Shown here one piece after another: positions 32,159-42,030 of a stretch of DNA of 64,000 nucleotides. The translations under genes were made by a program, and so were the position numbers. Origin of the DNA: Bubalus kerabau. Its lineage: Eukaryota; Chordata; Mammalia; Artiodactyla; Bovidae. The notes under the pieces are model-generated. The model was not told the DNA's origin. It ran no database searches and was given only the letters and a program-made list of their open reading frames with translations. Each line of letters begins with the position of its first letter. Position 1 is the stretch's first letter. The DNA lies in assembly GCF_029407905.1 (NCBI RefSeq), contig NC_073629.1, positions 49,398,801-49,462,800 of the forward strand, given 5' to 3'.

Positions 32159-33209
32159 TTTCAAATTATTACTACAATTTCCCATATGTTGCAATTTTTT
32201 TAAACAGAGTCTTCTTAGAAGACTGCCTTTCTCTGAAGATCAGTGAGAACCCCTGGAGGAATTCACAAAGAAACAAGACAGATTTTTATTTCCATCCTAA
32301 AAACAATGGGGTAAGGGGCAACATGCGCATTGGTGGGCTGCCAGCACCTTCGTCTTATTCACAAGGACTAGAGTGATCTGGTGTGAGCAACAGAAGTCAC
32401 TGAATTCTTACAAGCATCAGGGATTCTTGTGAAGTTTCTAATGTGACATTAATCAAGACAATTTCCATTCGGTGTCAAAGTTTTTATGGATTTTTTGCCG
32501 CTTCTATTGTCCGACAACACCTTAGAGGTGAATGTCCACACAATTAAAGTATCTAAGTGTCACCACGTGAGTCTTGGCTTCCATAGGACACTGAATGTAT
32601 AGATTTAAGGCAACGTGTGTTAAAAGGCGTCTTCAAGTTATGAGAAAAAAACAAGTTAGTTACACAATGGAAGGATTTCCTTACTTTTTCCTTTCCTGTT
32701 CCAGAGAGGGATACAATGGTTTAAACCCCAGCTTTGTCTAACCAAACCTGTAAACGTTATTTTTTTAAGTTTTCACTTGATAATAAATGGGAATTGATCT
32801 ATACCATACACAAATTATACGTTGAATCTTTTGGAAAACTAAGGACTTGGTTTACCCCTATTATCTATTATCTGCTAATATTTTTCAATATTTTTTCTTC
32901 AGTAACTAAGCCAGGGATCCTTAAAACAGGGTCCATGGAAATATTTGCACATTTTGAAATTTAGCTATGCATTCTTTGGAAAGAGAGGACATAACTTTCT
33001 TTAGATTTTCTGTAACTCTTCCCTTACTCCCCAAAGAAGGCAACAAAACTTATACGTAAGATTTTGAGGCTTTCAAGGACATATTTATTTATTTTTAGCT
33101 CTTTTCTTCAACTTGAGGCTCGAAATTTAATGGTAAAACAAACAACCTATCTCCTTTCCTTCTGTATCTATTCAATCATCCCACTCCTCCAAAAATGAAT
33201 GGTGTGTAT

Positions 33210-33248
<39 letters not shown>

Positions 33249-34581
33249 GCCTTCTCTGAAGGCAGCAGGATGCAAAAAAGAAGACTGGGGGGAAAAAAAG
33301 TAATGGAAATTTTTTTAAAGAAAATAATTTTTTCCCAGAAATCTGCCTTTGATTTTTAAATTTCTACCCCAGTCTCTTGGCTATTGTTATTGTTATTTAG
33401 TAGTCACTGTGAATTCTTTTGTGGATGACTGTAAATTACCGGATTCTATTTTAACTAAAGGAGCCGACACAGCAAATTTATGTTCTGTTATAAATTAAGT
33501 GATGTGATGACATATGCTTAGTGGTTAGGCTGACATGCAAAATAAATCAGATATAATCATTTGAATATAAGTTTGAGATATAAAATAAACCATTTTTGGG
33601 TTTAAACAAAAGACCATAAGAGTAACAGTTTGCCAAAGCACAAATACGCTAATTCTGCTTGCAATCAGCAAAAGAAAAAAAATCATTTCAATTGGATATT
33701 TTATTTGTCTTCTCCTGTGAGTACCATACAAAGAAGTTAATAGCTCAGATGTGAAAACATGAAATTTAGAAACTGAAGGTTTATAAGTGGATATCTTTAC
33801 TTTTTTTTTAAACAGATGAGGCATAAGACCACAGGCACTGCAAAACTCAGAGCTTTTGCACAAGCTCTGAAACTCCTGGGTTCTAACTCCTCGGCTACTT
33901 TCCACTGTATTTCATCCACTGAACTAAAGTGAGAAAAAATAACTTGACACAGCATACTATGCCATTGGAGAATGTGCAATAAAAGCATAATTGCATACCT
34001 GAAACTCAGATAAGGTACTAGGTGAAAACTAAAAAGATAATCCTACCTATCACCGAATAGCTGATAACAAGAACACAACAAAGGGCTAAGTATGAACTTT
34101 GTCATTCTGGTTCTTCAGCCAGAAACCGATTTCTAAAATTGACTTCATTAAGATCTGTTTCTTTATTTAAAGTTATACTCTGGAGGAGTTAGCATTAAGG
34201 AAGTAAAGGACGTTCACTTTCTAGGAGTAGAGTTTTCTGTGCATTTGACTTTTCTCTCTGATTGGGTAATTATCTGTTACTTTCATAATTTAAGTACACA
34301 CAAAAAAAATTCTGTACCCTAAGGATTATGTTTGATGTGCTACAGCTCCAGCGTTCTCGTATATCATCTGACTCTGGCCTGTGATTGCCAGTTTTAATGC
34401 TTAGCCTGTCAATGGAACTCAAAATAAAAGATAAAAGACCTTACCCTATTTGTGGAGCAATTCAATTATGGTTCCTTTCTTTTGTGGCTTCCAGGAAGAA
34501 TAGACTAAAAGGTTGATTAAAAGAGAATTGATAACTGAAAGAAACTTTGGCATCATTTAGGCCAACCTGAAACTTACTAGC
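32159..34581. other. About 2.4 kb with almost no repeat: single-copy candidate
   Basis: No SINE, LINE or LTR is recognised between the BovB and the next SINE. The exceptions are a (GT)n run at 33212-33245 and a possible old repeat fragment near 32910-33010 ('CAGGGATCCTTAAAACAGGGTCCATGG'). No exon is supported. Confidence 0.5.
33212..33245. repeat. (GT)17 microsatellite
   Basis: Uninterrupted 34-base GT run, preceded by GTGTGTATGA. Confidence 0.95.
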
Positions 34582-34772
34582 GGGGCTTTCCCCATGGCTC
34601 AGTGGTAAAGAATCCAACTGCAATGCAGGAGCCGCAGGAGACTTGGGTTCAATCCCTGGTTGCATGGCAACCCACTCCAGTATTCTTGCCTGGAGAATCC
34701 CATGGACAGAGAAGCCTAGTGGGCTACAGTGCATAGGGTCGCAAAGAGTCAGACACGACTGAAGTAACTTAG
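34582..34772 (+). mobile_element. Bov-tA type SINE at the outer edge of the inverted duplication
   Basis: Head 'GGGGCTTTCCCCATGGCTCAGTGG' to 'CAGACACGACTGAAG'. The homology of the inverted duplication begins inside this SINE, at about 34731. Confidence 0.9.
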
Positions 34773-35057
34773 CACACATGCACCCAACTTAACTAGATTA
34801 GAAGAAGCAGACCTTCAGAGGCTGTGTGGAGTTAACCCAGCTAGTAAATAAGATGTCAGAGGCCTTCACCCTCCCATTGATCTACCCAATACCCACAGTG
34901 ATTGCATTTCCACAGTGGCGCACTCCCGGACATAAATTATCCAGTGGTTTTCTGTGGCTCACACTGGGGGATCCCACAGGGAAAGCATCATTTGTTTTGT
35001 CTAATGTGTCTCACCTCCCTCACAGGGTACAAGGGTCCGAGCCTGAAGCCTCACTAG

Positions 35058-35262
35058 TAGTTGCTGTGTGTACAATGCGTCAGGCGCTTGGCTGGCACCC
35101 TGCACACCTTAGCACATTCACTCTTTAGGGCAACCCTGGAGGACAGCTGCTACTATTCCTCTTTTCTATGGGAGGAACTGAACTCAGAGAGGTTAGGAAA
35201 CTTGCCCAAAGTCCCACAATTGATAGACAGCAGAAGTGAGATTCAGACCTGGATGTGTGTGC
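35058..35262 (-). mobile_element. MIR SINE (left arm)
   Basis: 'GGAGGAACTGAACTCAGAGAGGTTAGGAAACTTGCCCAAAGTCCCAC' is antisense MIR core. Counterpart at 36838-37042. Confidence 0.8.
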
Positions 35263-35271
35263 GTGCGTGTG

Positions 35272-35427
35272 TGCGAAGTCGCTTCAGTCATGTCAGACTC
35301 TATGCGACCCTATGGACAGTAGCCTGCCAGGCAGGGGATCTTCCCCACCCAAGGATCGCACCCAGTCTCTTACCATCTGCTTCACACGCAGGCAGGTTCT
35401 TTACCACTAGCGCCATCTGGGAAGCCC
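35272..35427 (-). mobile_element. Bov-tA type SINE, internally deleted (left arm)
   Basis: 'GAAGTCGCTTCAGTCATGTCAGACTC' joins 'TGCCAGGCAGGGGATCTTCCCC', so the 'CAAGAATACTGG' middle is missing. The right-arm counterpart has the same deletion, so the deletion predates the duplication. Confidence 0.9.
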
Positions 35428-35439
35428 CGCCTCACCCCT

Positions 35440-35568
35440 GCATAGGCTGATTCCAAAACTCACCACAGACACTCTTACGTGGAATTATGCTTTATTCACC
35501 TTCGTTTTCCTGACAGGGGCTAGCACATAGTAGGGACTCGATAAATGCTGTCCAGAAAGAATCAACAG
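35440..35568 (+). mobile_element. L2-like 3' end (left arm)
   Basis: 'GCTAGCACATAGTAGGGACTCGATAAATGCTG' is the L2/MIR-type end. Counterpart 36533-36650. Confidence 0.6.
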
Positions 35569-35570
35569 GG

Positions 35571-35668
35571 GCTTCCCTGGCAGTTCAGTGGTTAGGACTC
35601 CACGCTTCCAGTGCAAGAGGCATGGATTCAGTCCCTGGTTGGGGAACTAAGATCTCACAGCCAAAAAA
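35571..35668 (+). mobile_element. CHR-type SINE (left arm)
   Basis: 'GGGGCTTCCCTGGCAGTTCAGTGGTTAGGACTCC' to 'GGTTGGGGAACTAAGATCTCACAGCC' plus A run. Counterpart 36433-36531. Confidence 0.95.
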
Positions 35669-35926
35669 AAAACAGAAAAAAATGAATAGAGTGAACAAAT
35701 TATAGAAGAACTTTTTAAAGTATTACTGTCTATATTTCAGATATGTTTTGTTCACATTGTGGGGGGTGGTGGTGGTAAAAACAACCTAAACATTAGTGGC
35801 CCAGTAATCCATCAGTTTTCTCTGCCATCTGACAGGCACTCTAGCTGGATAGGGTTGGTTTTTTTCCCCCCGCTTTGGTCCTTATTTAGTTATTTATTTT
35901 TGTCTTGATGGTGTTTTATTTTTATC

Positions 35927-35986
35927 AAAGTATAGTTGATTTACAATTTTGTATTCGTTTCAGGTGTTCAGAAAGTGATTCTGTTA
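35927..35986 (-). mobile_element. L1 3' UTR fragment, left piece
   Basis: 'AAGTATAGTTGATTTACAATTTTGTATTCGTTTCAGG' is the antisense L1 3' UTR. The adjoining piece of the same L1 appears at 37405-37482 on the far side of the right arm. Confidence 0.75.
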
Positions 35987-35999
35987 ATGTGGTGGTGGT

Positions 36000-36178
36000 G
36001 ATGGTTTAGTCGCTAAGTTGTGCCCGATTCTTGTGACCCTATAGACTATAGCCCGCCAGACCTCTCTGTCCATGGGATTTCCCAGGTAAGAATACTGGAG
36101 TGGATTGTCATTTTCCTTCTCCAGGGGTTCTTCCCAACCCAGGGATCGAACCCACATCTCCTGCACTGGCAGGCAGAT
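36000..36178 (-). mobile_element. Bov-tA type SINE, split by the inverted copy (left piece)
   Basis: Reverse orientation: 'GTTTAGTCGCTAAGTTGTGCCC' to 'CACATCTCCTGCACTGGCAGGCAGAT', then broken. Its remaining head, 'TCTTGACCACGAAGCCACCCAGGAAGC', lies at 37376-37402. Confidence 0.9.
36162..36178. repeat. 17-bp target duplication, left copy
   Basis: TGCACTGGCAGGCAGAT, part of the SINE, occurs here and at 37359-37375, flanking the inserted inverted copy exactly. Confidence 0.9.
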
Positions 36179-36432
36179 AAAAATAAAACACCATCAAGCC
36201 AAAAATAAATAACTGAATAAGGACCAAGGCGGGGCGGGGGGGTGGCGGGAACCAACCCCATCCAGCTAGAGTACCTGTCAGATGGCAGAGAAAACTGATG
36301 GATTACTGGGCCACTAACGTTTAGGTTGTTTTTACCGCCTGCCCCCCACCCCAATGTGAACAAAACATATCTGAAACATAGACAATAACACTTTAAAAAG
36401 TTCTTCTTCTCTAATTTGCTCATTCTTTTCAT

Positions 36433-36531
36433 TTTTTGGCTGTGCCATATGGCTTGTGAGATCTTAGTTCCCATGCCTCCTACACTGGAAGCGTGGAGTC
36501 CTAACCACTGAACTGCCAGGGAAGCCCCTGT
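36433..36531 (-). mobile_element. CHR-type SINE (right arm)
   Basis: Mirror of 35571-35668; about 15 bases around 'GGTTGGGGAACTAAG' are shortened relative to the left arm. Confidence 0.9.
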
Positions 36532-36667
36532 TGATTCTTTCTGGACAGCATTTATCGAGTCCCTACTATGTGCTAGCCCCTGTCAGGAGAACGAAGGTGA
36601 ATAAAGCATAATTCCACGTAAGAGTGTCTGTGGTGAGTTTTGGAATCAGCCTATGCAGGGGTGAAGC

Positions 36668-36836
36668 GGGGCTTCCCAGATGGCGCTAGTGGTAAAGAAC
36701 CTGCCCGCGCGTGAAGCAGACAGTAAGAGACTGGGTGCGATCCTTGGGTGGGGAAGATCCCCTGCCTGGCAGGCTACTGTCCATAGGGTCACATAGAGTT
36801 TGACATGACTGAAGTGACTTCGCACACACGCACGCA
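36668..36836 (+). mobile_element. Bov-tA type SINE, internally deleted (right arm)
   Basis: Mirror of 35272-35427 with the same internal deletion. Confidence 0.9.
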
Positions 36837-36837
36837 C

Positions 36838-37042
36838 ACACATCCAGGTCTGAATCTCACTTCTGCTGTCTATCAATTGTGGGACTTTGGGCAAGTTTCC
36901 TAACCTCTCTGAGTTCAGTTCCTCCCATAGAAAAGAGGAATACTTAGTAGCTCTCCTCCAGGGTTGCCCTAAAGAGTGAATGTGCTAAGGTGTGCAGGGT
37001 GCCAGCCAAGCGCCTGACACATTGTACACACAGCAACTACTA
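36838..37042 (+). mobile_element. MIR SINE (right arm)
   Basis: Mirror of 35058-35262: 'GTGGGACTTTGGGCAAGTTTCCTAACCTCTCTGAG' in sense. Confidence 0.8.
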
Positions 37043-37358
37043 GTGAGGCTTCAGGCTCGGACCCTTGTACCCTGTGAGGGAGGTGAGACACATTAGACAA
37101 AACAAATGATGCTTTCCCTGTGGGATCCCCCAGTGTGAGCCACAGAGAACCACTGGGTAATTTCTGACCAGGAGTGCTCCACTGTGGAAATGCAATCACT
37201 GTGGGTATTGGGTAGATCAATGGGAGGGTGAAGGCCTCTGACATCTTATTTACTAGCTGGGTTAACTCCACACAGCCTCTGAAGGTCTGCTTCTTCTAAT
37301 CTAGTTAAGTTGGGTGCATGCGTGCTAAGTTACTTCAGTCTGACTCTTTGCGACGCTA

Positions 37359-37375
37359 TGCACTGGCAGGCAGAT
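37359..37375. repeat. 17-bp target duplication, right copy
   Basis: Perfect second copy of TGCACTGGCAGGCAGAT, followed by the rest of the interrupted SINE. Confidence 0.9.
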
Positions 37376-37402
37376 TCTTGACCACGAAGCCACCCAGGAA
37401 GC
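37376..37402 (-). mobile_element. Bov-tA type SINE, split (right piece, tRNA-like head)
   Basis: 'TCTTGACCACGAAGCCACCCAGGAAGC' completes the SINE begun at 36000. Confidence 0.85.
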
Positions 37403-37404
37403 TT

Positions 37405-37482
37405 ACATGTATAGGTGTATATTCTTTTTCAGATTCTTTTCAATCATAGCTTATTACAACGTATTGGATCAAGTTCCTGTAG
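37405..37482 (-). mobile_element. L1 3' UTR fragment, right piece
   Basis: 'ATTCTTTTTCAGATTCTTTTCAATCATAGCTTATTACAACG' is the next part of the L1 3' UTR begun at 35927-35986. Confidence 0.7.
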
Positions 37483-37489
37483 CAAAGTG

Positions 37490-37710
37490 GTTTCGTGTGG
37501 GGGCCGGGGCCAGGCGGCCTGTGTTCACCTCCTGTCTCTGCCATTCCCCCTCACCCCGGACAAGTCACAGAGCCCCTCTGTGCCTCAGTTGTTTCATTTG
37601 TGAGGTGGGATTATAGTCGTGATTTCTTTGGAGAGTTGTTTTGAAAATGAAGTGAGGTAATAGATGTAAGGCACAGTGCGGCACAGTAAACACTCAATAA
37701 AAAGCTTTAT
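37490..37710 (+). mobile_element. MIR SINE
   Basis: Long and clear: 'CAAGTCACAGAGCCCCTCTGTGCCTCAGTTGTTTCATTTGTGAGG' and 'GCACAGTAAACACTCAATAAA'. Confidence 0.85.
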
Positions 37711-38715
37711 TAACTCAAATGCGTTTCTTCACGGCCCTTGTAAAACCTGTGCCACTCTCACAGTGAGGCATTTTCACAGGGTGCTCCGTACCACAAACCC
37801 AGGGTTATCTCTGGGTTCTTTTCCCAGAGGTTCCTGAGTGTGGACTGTGTTGACATCCCATTATTAATATCTCCTTCTGCCGGGGCTGCAGTCAAAGTTT
37901 TTCTAGCGGCCTTGCGTACCCCAGGGGTTTGCTGCACTCCAGTGCACCTCAGAGCATGATAACAGGAACTGAAATGGCAGAAACTGAAAGCACAATTTTA
38001 CAATTCAGCCAAGAAACTCTTGGCTGTTTTTCCCTTTGCTGCATATAAGGGGGGAAGAAGGCAGTTAAATGGAAAACCTATAAAACCTGATGAGTCTTGT
38101 ATGTTGTATTCCAGAGTTGTTTTGGTTCAATTTTCTAAATATCCAGACAGAGTTTTCGTTTCTTCGTTTGGCAGACATCTCTTGAGTGTTTCTTGTGGTG
38201 TGATTTGATCCCCCATATATGTCTGGTAGCCATCTACCCTGGGTTATCTAGAACAATCCCAATTTTAAATGTCTTTGGCGTCTTTTCATGGAAATAAATT
38301 AACAAGGAAGAGGGGAAGAAAACCTTTGTAAGACCCTCTGGCCAGAATTTTGATTTGTACTTACTTTTAGCTGAGTTTCTGCTTGCCCCAAGCTTAGGAG
38401 CCATCTAGAAACAAAGTCCCAGGAGCCCTGCAGGGCATTGTGCCAGAGGAGGGGTACCAGCTTGTATCTTCTGTTTCCCTTTGGAGGAAGAGACTTAAAT
38501 ATTCATTACATATTTTCATCTATAATTCTGATTGCTCCTTTGAGGCTGCCAATACTGGAAACTAACTTTGTATAGTATATATTCTCTATATATAATATTA
38601 CATATTATATAGTCTTTGCTTTTTTCATTTTTACAGTAAGATGCATTACTGTGATACATAGGGGGAAAAAAACATTTTTTAAGCTATTGACCATTGCCAC
38701 ACAAAAATGGACATC
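37711..38715. other. About 1 kb without recognised repeat or gene
   Basis: Apparently single copy; includes an AT-rich palindromic patch near 38570-38625. No exon supported. Confidence 0.45.
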
Positions 38716-38872
38716 CTCTTTCTAAACTGGAATTCTCCAGGCCAGAACACTGGAGTCGATAGCCTTTCCCTTCTCCAGGGGCTCTTCCCAACCCAGGGAT
38801 CAAACCCAGGTCTGCCACATTGCAGGTGGATTCTTTACCAGCTGAGCCACAAGGGAAGCCCTCTTTCTAAAC
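38716..38872 (-). mobile_element. Bov-tA type SINE, 3' truncated, with 12-bp TSD
   Basis: Body 38728-38860, TSD CTCTTTCTAAAC at 38716-38727 and 38861-38872. Only the head and middle of the SINE are present; the GACTGAG end is missing although both TSDs are intact. Confidence 0.95.
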
Positions 38873-39054
38873 AGCCCAATACAAAAGGCAAGATGCTCCA
38901 GGAAGACAAAAGCTATATACTTCATGGGGATAGAGACCCTCTGCTGTTCCCACCTTTTTATTCTCACAGACCAGCACTCAATATATATCTGCAAAGGAAT
39001 AACAAAGGCCCCTTTAGTGTTTTTGAAACATCTTTACTTTCTCAAATAGAAGGA

Positions 39055-40195
39055 CCAAATATTGTTCAGTTTACTTTAGTTCAGTCGCACAGTCATGTCC
39101 AACTCTTTGCAACCCCATGGACTGCAGCACCCCAGGCCTCCCTGTCCATCACCAACTGCTGGAGTTTACTCAAACTCATGTCCATTGAGTCGCTGTTGCC
39201 ATCCAGCCATCTCATCCTCTGTCATCCCCTTCTCCTCCTGCCCTCAATCTTTCCTAGCATCAGGGTCTTTTCAAATGAGTCAGCTCTTCACATCAGGTGG
39301 CCAAAGTATTGGAGTTTCAGCTTCAACATCAGTCCTTCCAGTGAACACCCAGGACTGATTTCCTTTATGATGGACTGGATGGATTTCCTTGCAGTCCAAG
39401 GGACTCTCAAGAGTCTTCTCCAACACCACAGTTCAAAAGCATCAATTCTTTGGTGCCCAACTTTCTTCACATTCCAACTCTCACATCCATACATGACCAC
39501 TGGAAAAACCATAGCGTTGACTAGACGGACCTTTGTTGGCAAAGTAGTGCCTCTGCTTTTTAAGCTGGAAAAACCATAGCATTGACTAGAGGGACCTTTG
39601 TTGGCAAAGTAGTGCCTCTGCTTTTTAAGCTGTCTAGGTTGGTCATAACTTTCCTTCCAAGGACTAAGAGTCTTTTAATTCCATGGCTGCAATCACCATC
39701 TGCAGGGATTTTGGAGCCCCCAGAAATAAAGTCAGCCACTGTTTCCACTGTTTCCCCATCTATTTGCCATGAAGTGATGGGACCAGATGCCATGATCTTA
39801 GTTTCCTGAATGTTGAGCTTTAAGCCAACTTTTTCACTCTCCTCTTTCAGTTTCATCAAGAGGCTCTTTAGTTTCTTCTTTGCTTTCTGCCATAAGGGTG
39901 TTGTCATCTGCATATCTGAGGTTATTGATATTTTTCCCGGCAATCTTGATTTCAGCCTATGCTTCATCCAGCCCAGCGTTGCTCATGATGTACTCTGCAT
40001 AGAAGTTAAATAAGCAGGGTGACAGTATACAGCCTTGACGTACTCCTTTCCCTATTTGAAACCACTCTGTTGTTCCCTGTCCAGTTCTAAATGTTGCTCC
40101 CTAACCTGCATACAGATTTCTCAGGAGGCAGGTCAGGTGGTCTGGTACTCCCATCTCTTTCAGAATTTTCCACAGTTTATTGTGATCCAAATATT
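39055..40195 (-). mobile_element. BovB LINE with TSD and internal 65-bp tandem duplication
   Basis: Body 39064-40186, flanked by CCAAATATT at 39055-39063 and 40187-40195. RT-related frames on the minus strand: 39560-39967 and 39288-39542. The duplication at 39500-39629 breaks the frame between them. Confidence 0.95.
39500..39629 (-). repeat. 65-bp tandem duplication inside BovB
   Basis: Unit 1 39500-39564, unit 2 39565-39629, each beginning CTGGAAAAACCATAGC and ending CTCTGCTTTTTAAG. Two substitutions separate them. 65 is not a multiple of three, so it shifts the reading frame. Confidence 0.95.
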
Positions 40196-40371
40196 ATAGC
40201 TTACCTTAAACATGCTAAAAATTATTTATTATATAAACATGTATATATAATGTCTGGATTTATACACAGGCTATTATTTACTTGATGGAAGGATTCATCA
40301 GACCCGTATGAGTAGCAAATCTCAGTAGGTTTAAAGTGTAATTTGATCTATGTCATTTCTCCTGTGAGAGA

Positions 40372-40465
40372 TCAGTTCAGTTCAGTTCAGTTGCTCAGTC
40401 ATGTCTGACTCTTTGTGACCCCATGAATTGCAGCATGCCAGGCCTCCTGTCCATCATCAACTCCA
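40372..40465 (-). mobile_element. BovB 3' tail, very short copy
   Basis: 'GTTCAGTTCAGTTCAGTTGCTCAGTC' to 'CCATCATCAACTCC': only the last 90 bases of BovB. Confidence 0.9.
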
Positions 40466-40489
40466 AGAGATTAAAAGAACTTTGGCAAA

Positions 40490-40695
40490 CAAAAGCCCCA
40501 CATTTGAATTCAACTTCTACCTCTGCCCTATTGTGTGTCCTTGGGCAAGTTTTTATTTGTTGGCTTTACCTCTCTGTGCCTGTTATCTCTCTGTAAGAAT
40601 TGAAAATAACTGTAAATGTTAAAGATACCCACTGAAGCACATGGTGCCCTGCCAGGGGCATAGATTTAAATGGTAGCTGCTGTTATTGTTGTTGT
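40490..40695 (+). mobile_element. MIR SINE
   Basis: 'TTGAATTCAACTTCTACCTCTGCCC', 'TGTGTCCTTGGGCAAG' and 'CCTCTCTGTGCC'. Confidence 0.8.
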
Positions 40696-41844
40696 TTAAT
40701 TAAAACTTATCAGAACATCCAGTGCAAGCACTGAAGTATAATTAAAATGATAACCACATGTCCTGAAATGCATCATGGAAGCTCAAGCTTAACTGATTTG
40801 AAGAAGTAAAGCTTTTCATGCTTAATCCCAGCCGAGTAATATAAACGCTTCGACGCACAGCATTCCATGCTTGGCATTCTAGGCATACAGAAGCTTCCTT
40901 CACTTCCTTGTTTATGTGATGAAGGGAGGCAGGAACCCCACCCTCCTCCAGCCCCTCCCTGGCTTCCCTGTTCTTTGGAGGCTCAGCAGGGACAAGAGTT
41001 GGGGTGAGCAGGGGAGGAGCAAGTAAATTCGAGAACAAGGCCTGGTAAACTGGGATGTTGGGGTTGTAGCCTAGCCAGAGGAATCATGAAAGGTTCAATT
41101 CAACAAAAATACCTAAACTTCAGTGTAAACTTCTCAGTCTGATAAATAAACCAAGAGCTGCACCAGATGGTGAAGGAGGAAGTCTTCTCCTGCTGCCGCT
41201 CCCCTCCCCCCACCCCAAGGCATGAATGACGCCTGAGGGACTGAAGGGGCTGCAGACTGAAGGCTCGGATATCCAGGTACCCGTCTCACGCTGCTAGACA
41301 GGGAAGATTTGCTCCAGATTCATGGATCCAAGACCTGCTGGGCTTCAAGAAACCTACGACAGGAAAAGAAAAGGAGGAAGAGAGGAGGGAGGCTACAGAC
41401 AGGTGACTTTCTGCTCCAGAATCTGGTCTCCAGCAGTTGGGTTGTACATGCACCAAGCAAAATGTGTCTGTGAGGTGGGCTTCCCCACTGTCTGGGGGTG
41501 CAAGAGTATGTGGGGTACTGGTTCTTTGCTCACACCCTTTGCAAGTCAGCAAGTGAACAGACTTTCTCCTCATGCTACACCTGCCATAATGTCCTTCTAG
41601 AATGCAGGAGGGGCCACTGGGAAGTAGATAAGGAACCACAGACTTCTGGGCCCCTCTTGTCCATGCTGTGAGTGTAATTTCATTACAATTCAAAGATCAG
41701 AGACAGAAATGCCTTCAAGGGAGGAGACCCAGGAAACTAGCTCCCTCCAAGTGGTCACAGGCAAACAGAGTGTTCAGATACTCCAGACAAGGGAGTACAG
41801 TAGGAACATAGAATTAAAGAAGGATAGCTTTAGCCTTCACTTGT

Positions 41845-41846
<2 letters not shown>
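40696..41846. other. About 1.1 kb without recognised repeat or gene
   Basis: Two opposite ORFs (41286-41693 minus, 41322-41600 plus) overlap; neither has recognisable similarity, and the plus one starts with a real ATG in a weak context. Confidence 0.4.

Positions 41847-41883
<37 letters not shown>
41847..41883. repeat. (AC)18 microsatellite
   Basis: Uninterrupted 37-base AC run. Confidence 0.95.
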
Positions 41884-41886
<3 letters not shown>

Positions 41887-41904
41887 TTAGCGAACACGGA
41901 GATT

Positions 41905-42030
41905 ATGTAGTAAGAGCTTATTGAACTGTGTGAGGCTATAGTTTCTACTCCTTTGAATCATTTACAGTTCCTGATACAGCACTATATCCATAGTAGATGC
42001 TCAATTAATATTTGTTAACTAAATACATGC
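41905..42030 (+). mobile_element. L2-like 3' end
   Basis: 'CAGTTCCTGATACAGCACTATATCCATAGTAGATGCTCAATTAATATTTGTTAAC'. Confidence 0.65.

Larger units (their letters stand above)
34731..35926 (+). repeat. Left arm (source) of a ~1.2 kb inverted duplication
   Basis: Matches 36179-37358 in reverse complement from 'GCATAGGGTCGCAAAG' to 'GGTGTTTTATTTTTATC'. The arms share the same order of features: SINE 3' end, single-copy stretch, MIR, shortened SINE, L2 end, CHR SINE, and AT-rich end. Differences are scattered substitutions and short indels; the shared 100-codon frame (34826-35128 versus 36969-37271 on the other strand) differs at about five residues. Identity looks like roughly 95 percent by eye. 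Confidence 0.95.
36179..37358 (-). repeat. Right arm: inserted inverted copy (~1.18 kb)
   Basis: Reverse complement of 34731-35926. It begins directly after one 17-bp TGCACTGGCAGGCAGAT and ends directly before the other. It has no poly-A tail at either end, so it does not look like a standard L1-mediated retrocopy. Confidence 0.95.

Noticed and set aside
34826..35128. 100-codon frame conserved in both arms of the inverted duplication
   Set aside because: The similarity is explained by recent DNA duplication, not by coding constraint; no similarity to known proteins and MIR sequence overlaps its end.
38707..39579. 290-codon + strand open frame, among the longest in the window
   Set aside because: It runs through a reverse Bov SINE, host DNA and the antisense of BovB; no protein-like signal of its own.
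41286..41693. 135-codon minus-strand frame
   Set aside because: No recognisable domain, overlaps an opposite frame, and no splice or promoter context.
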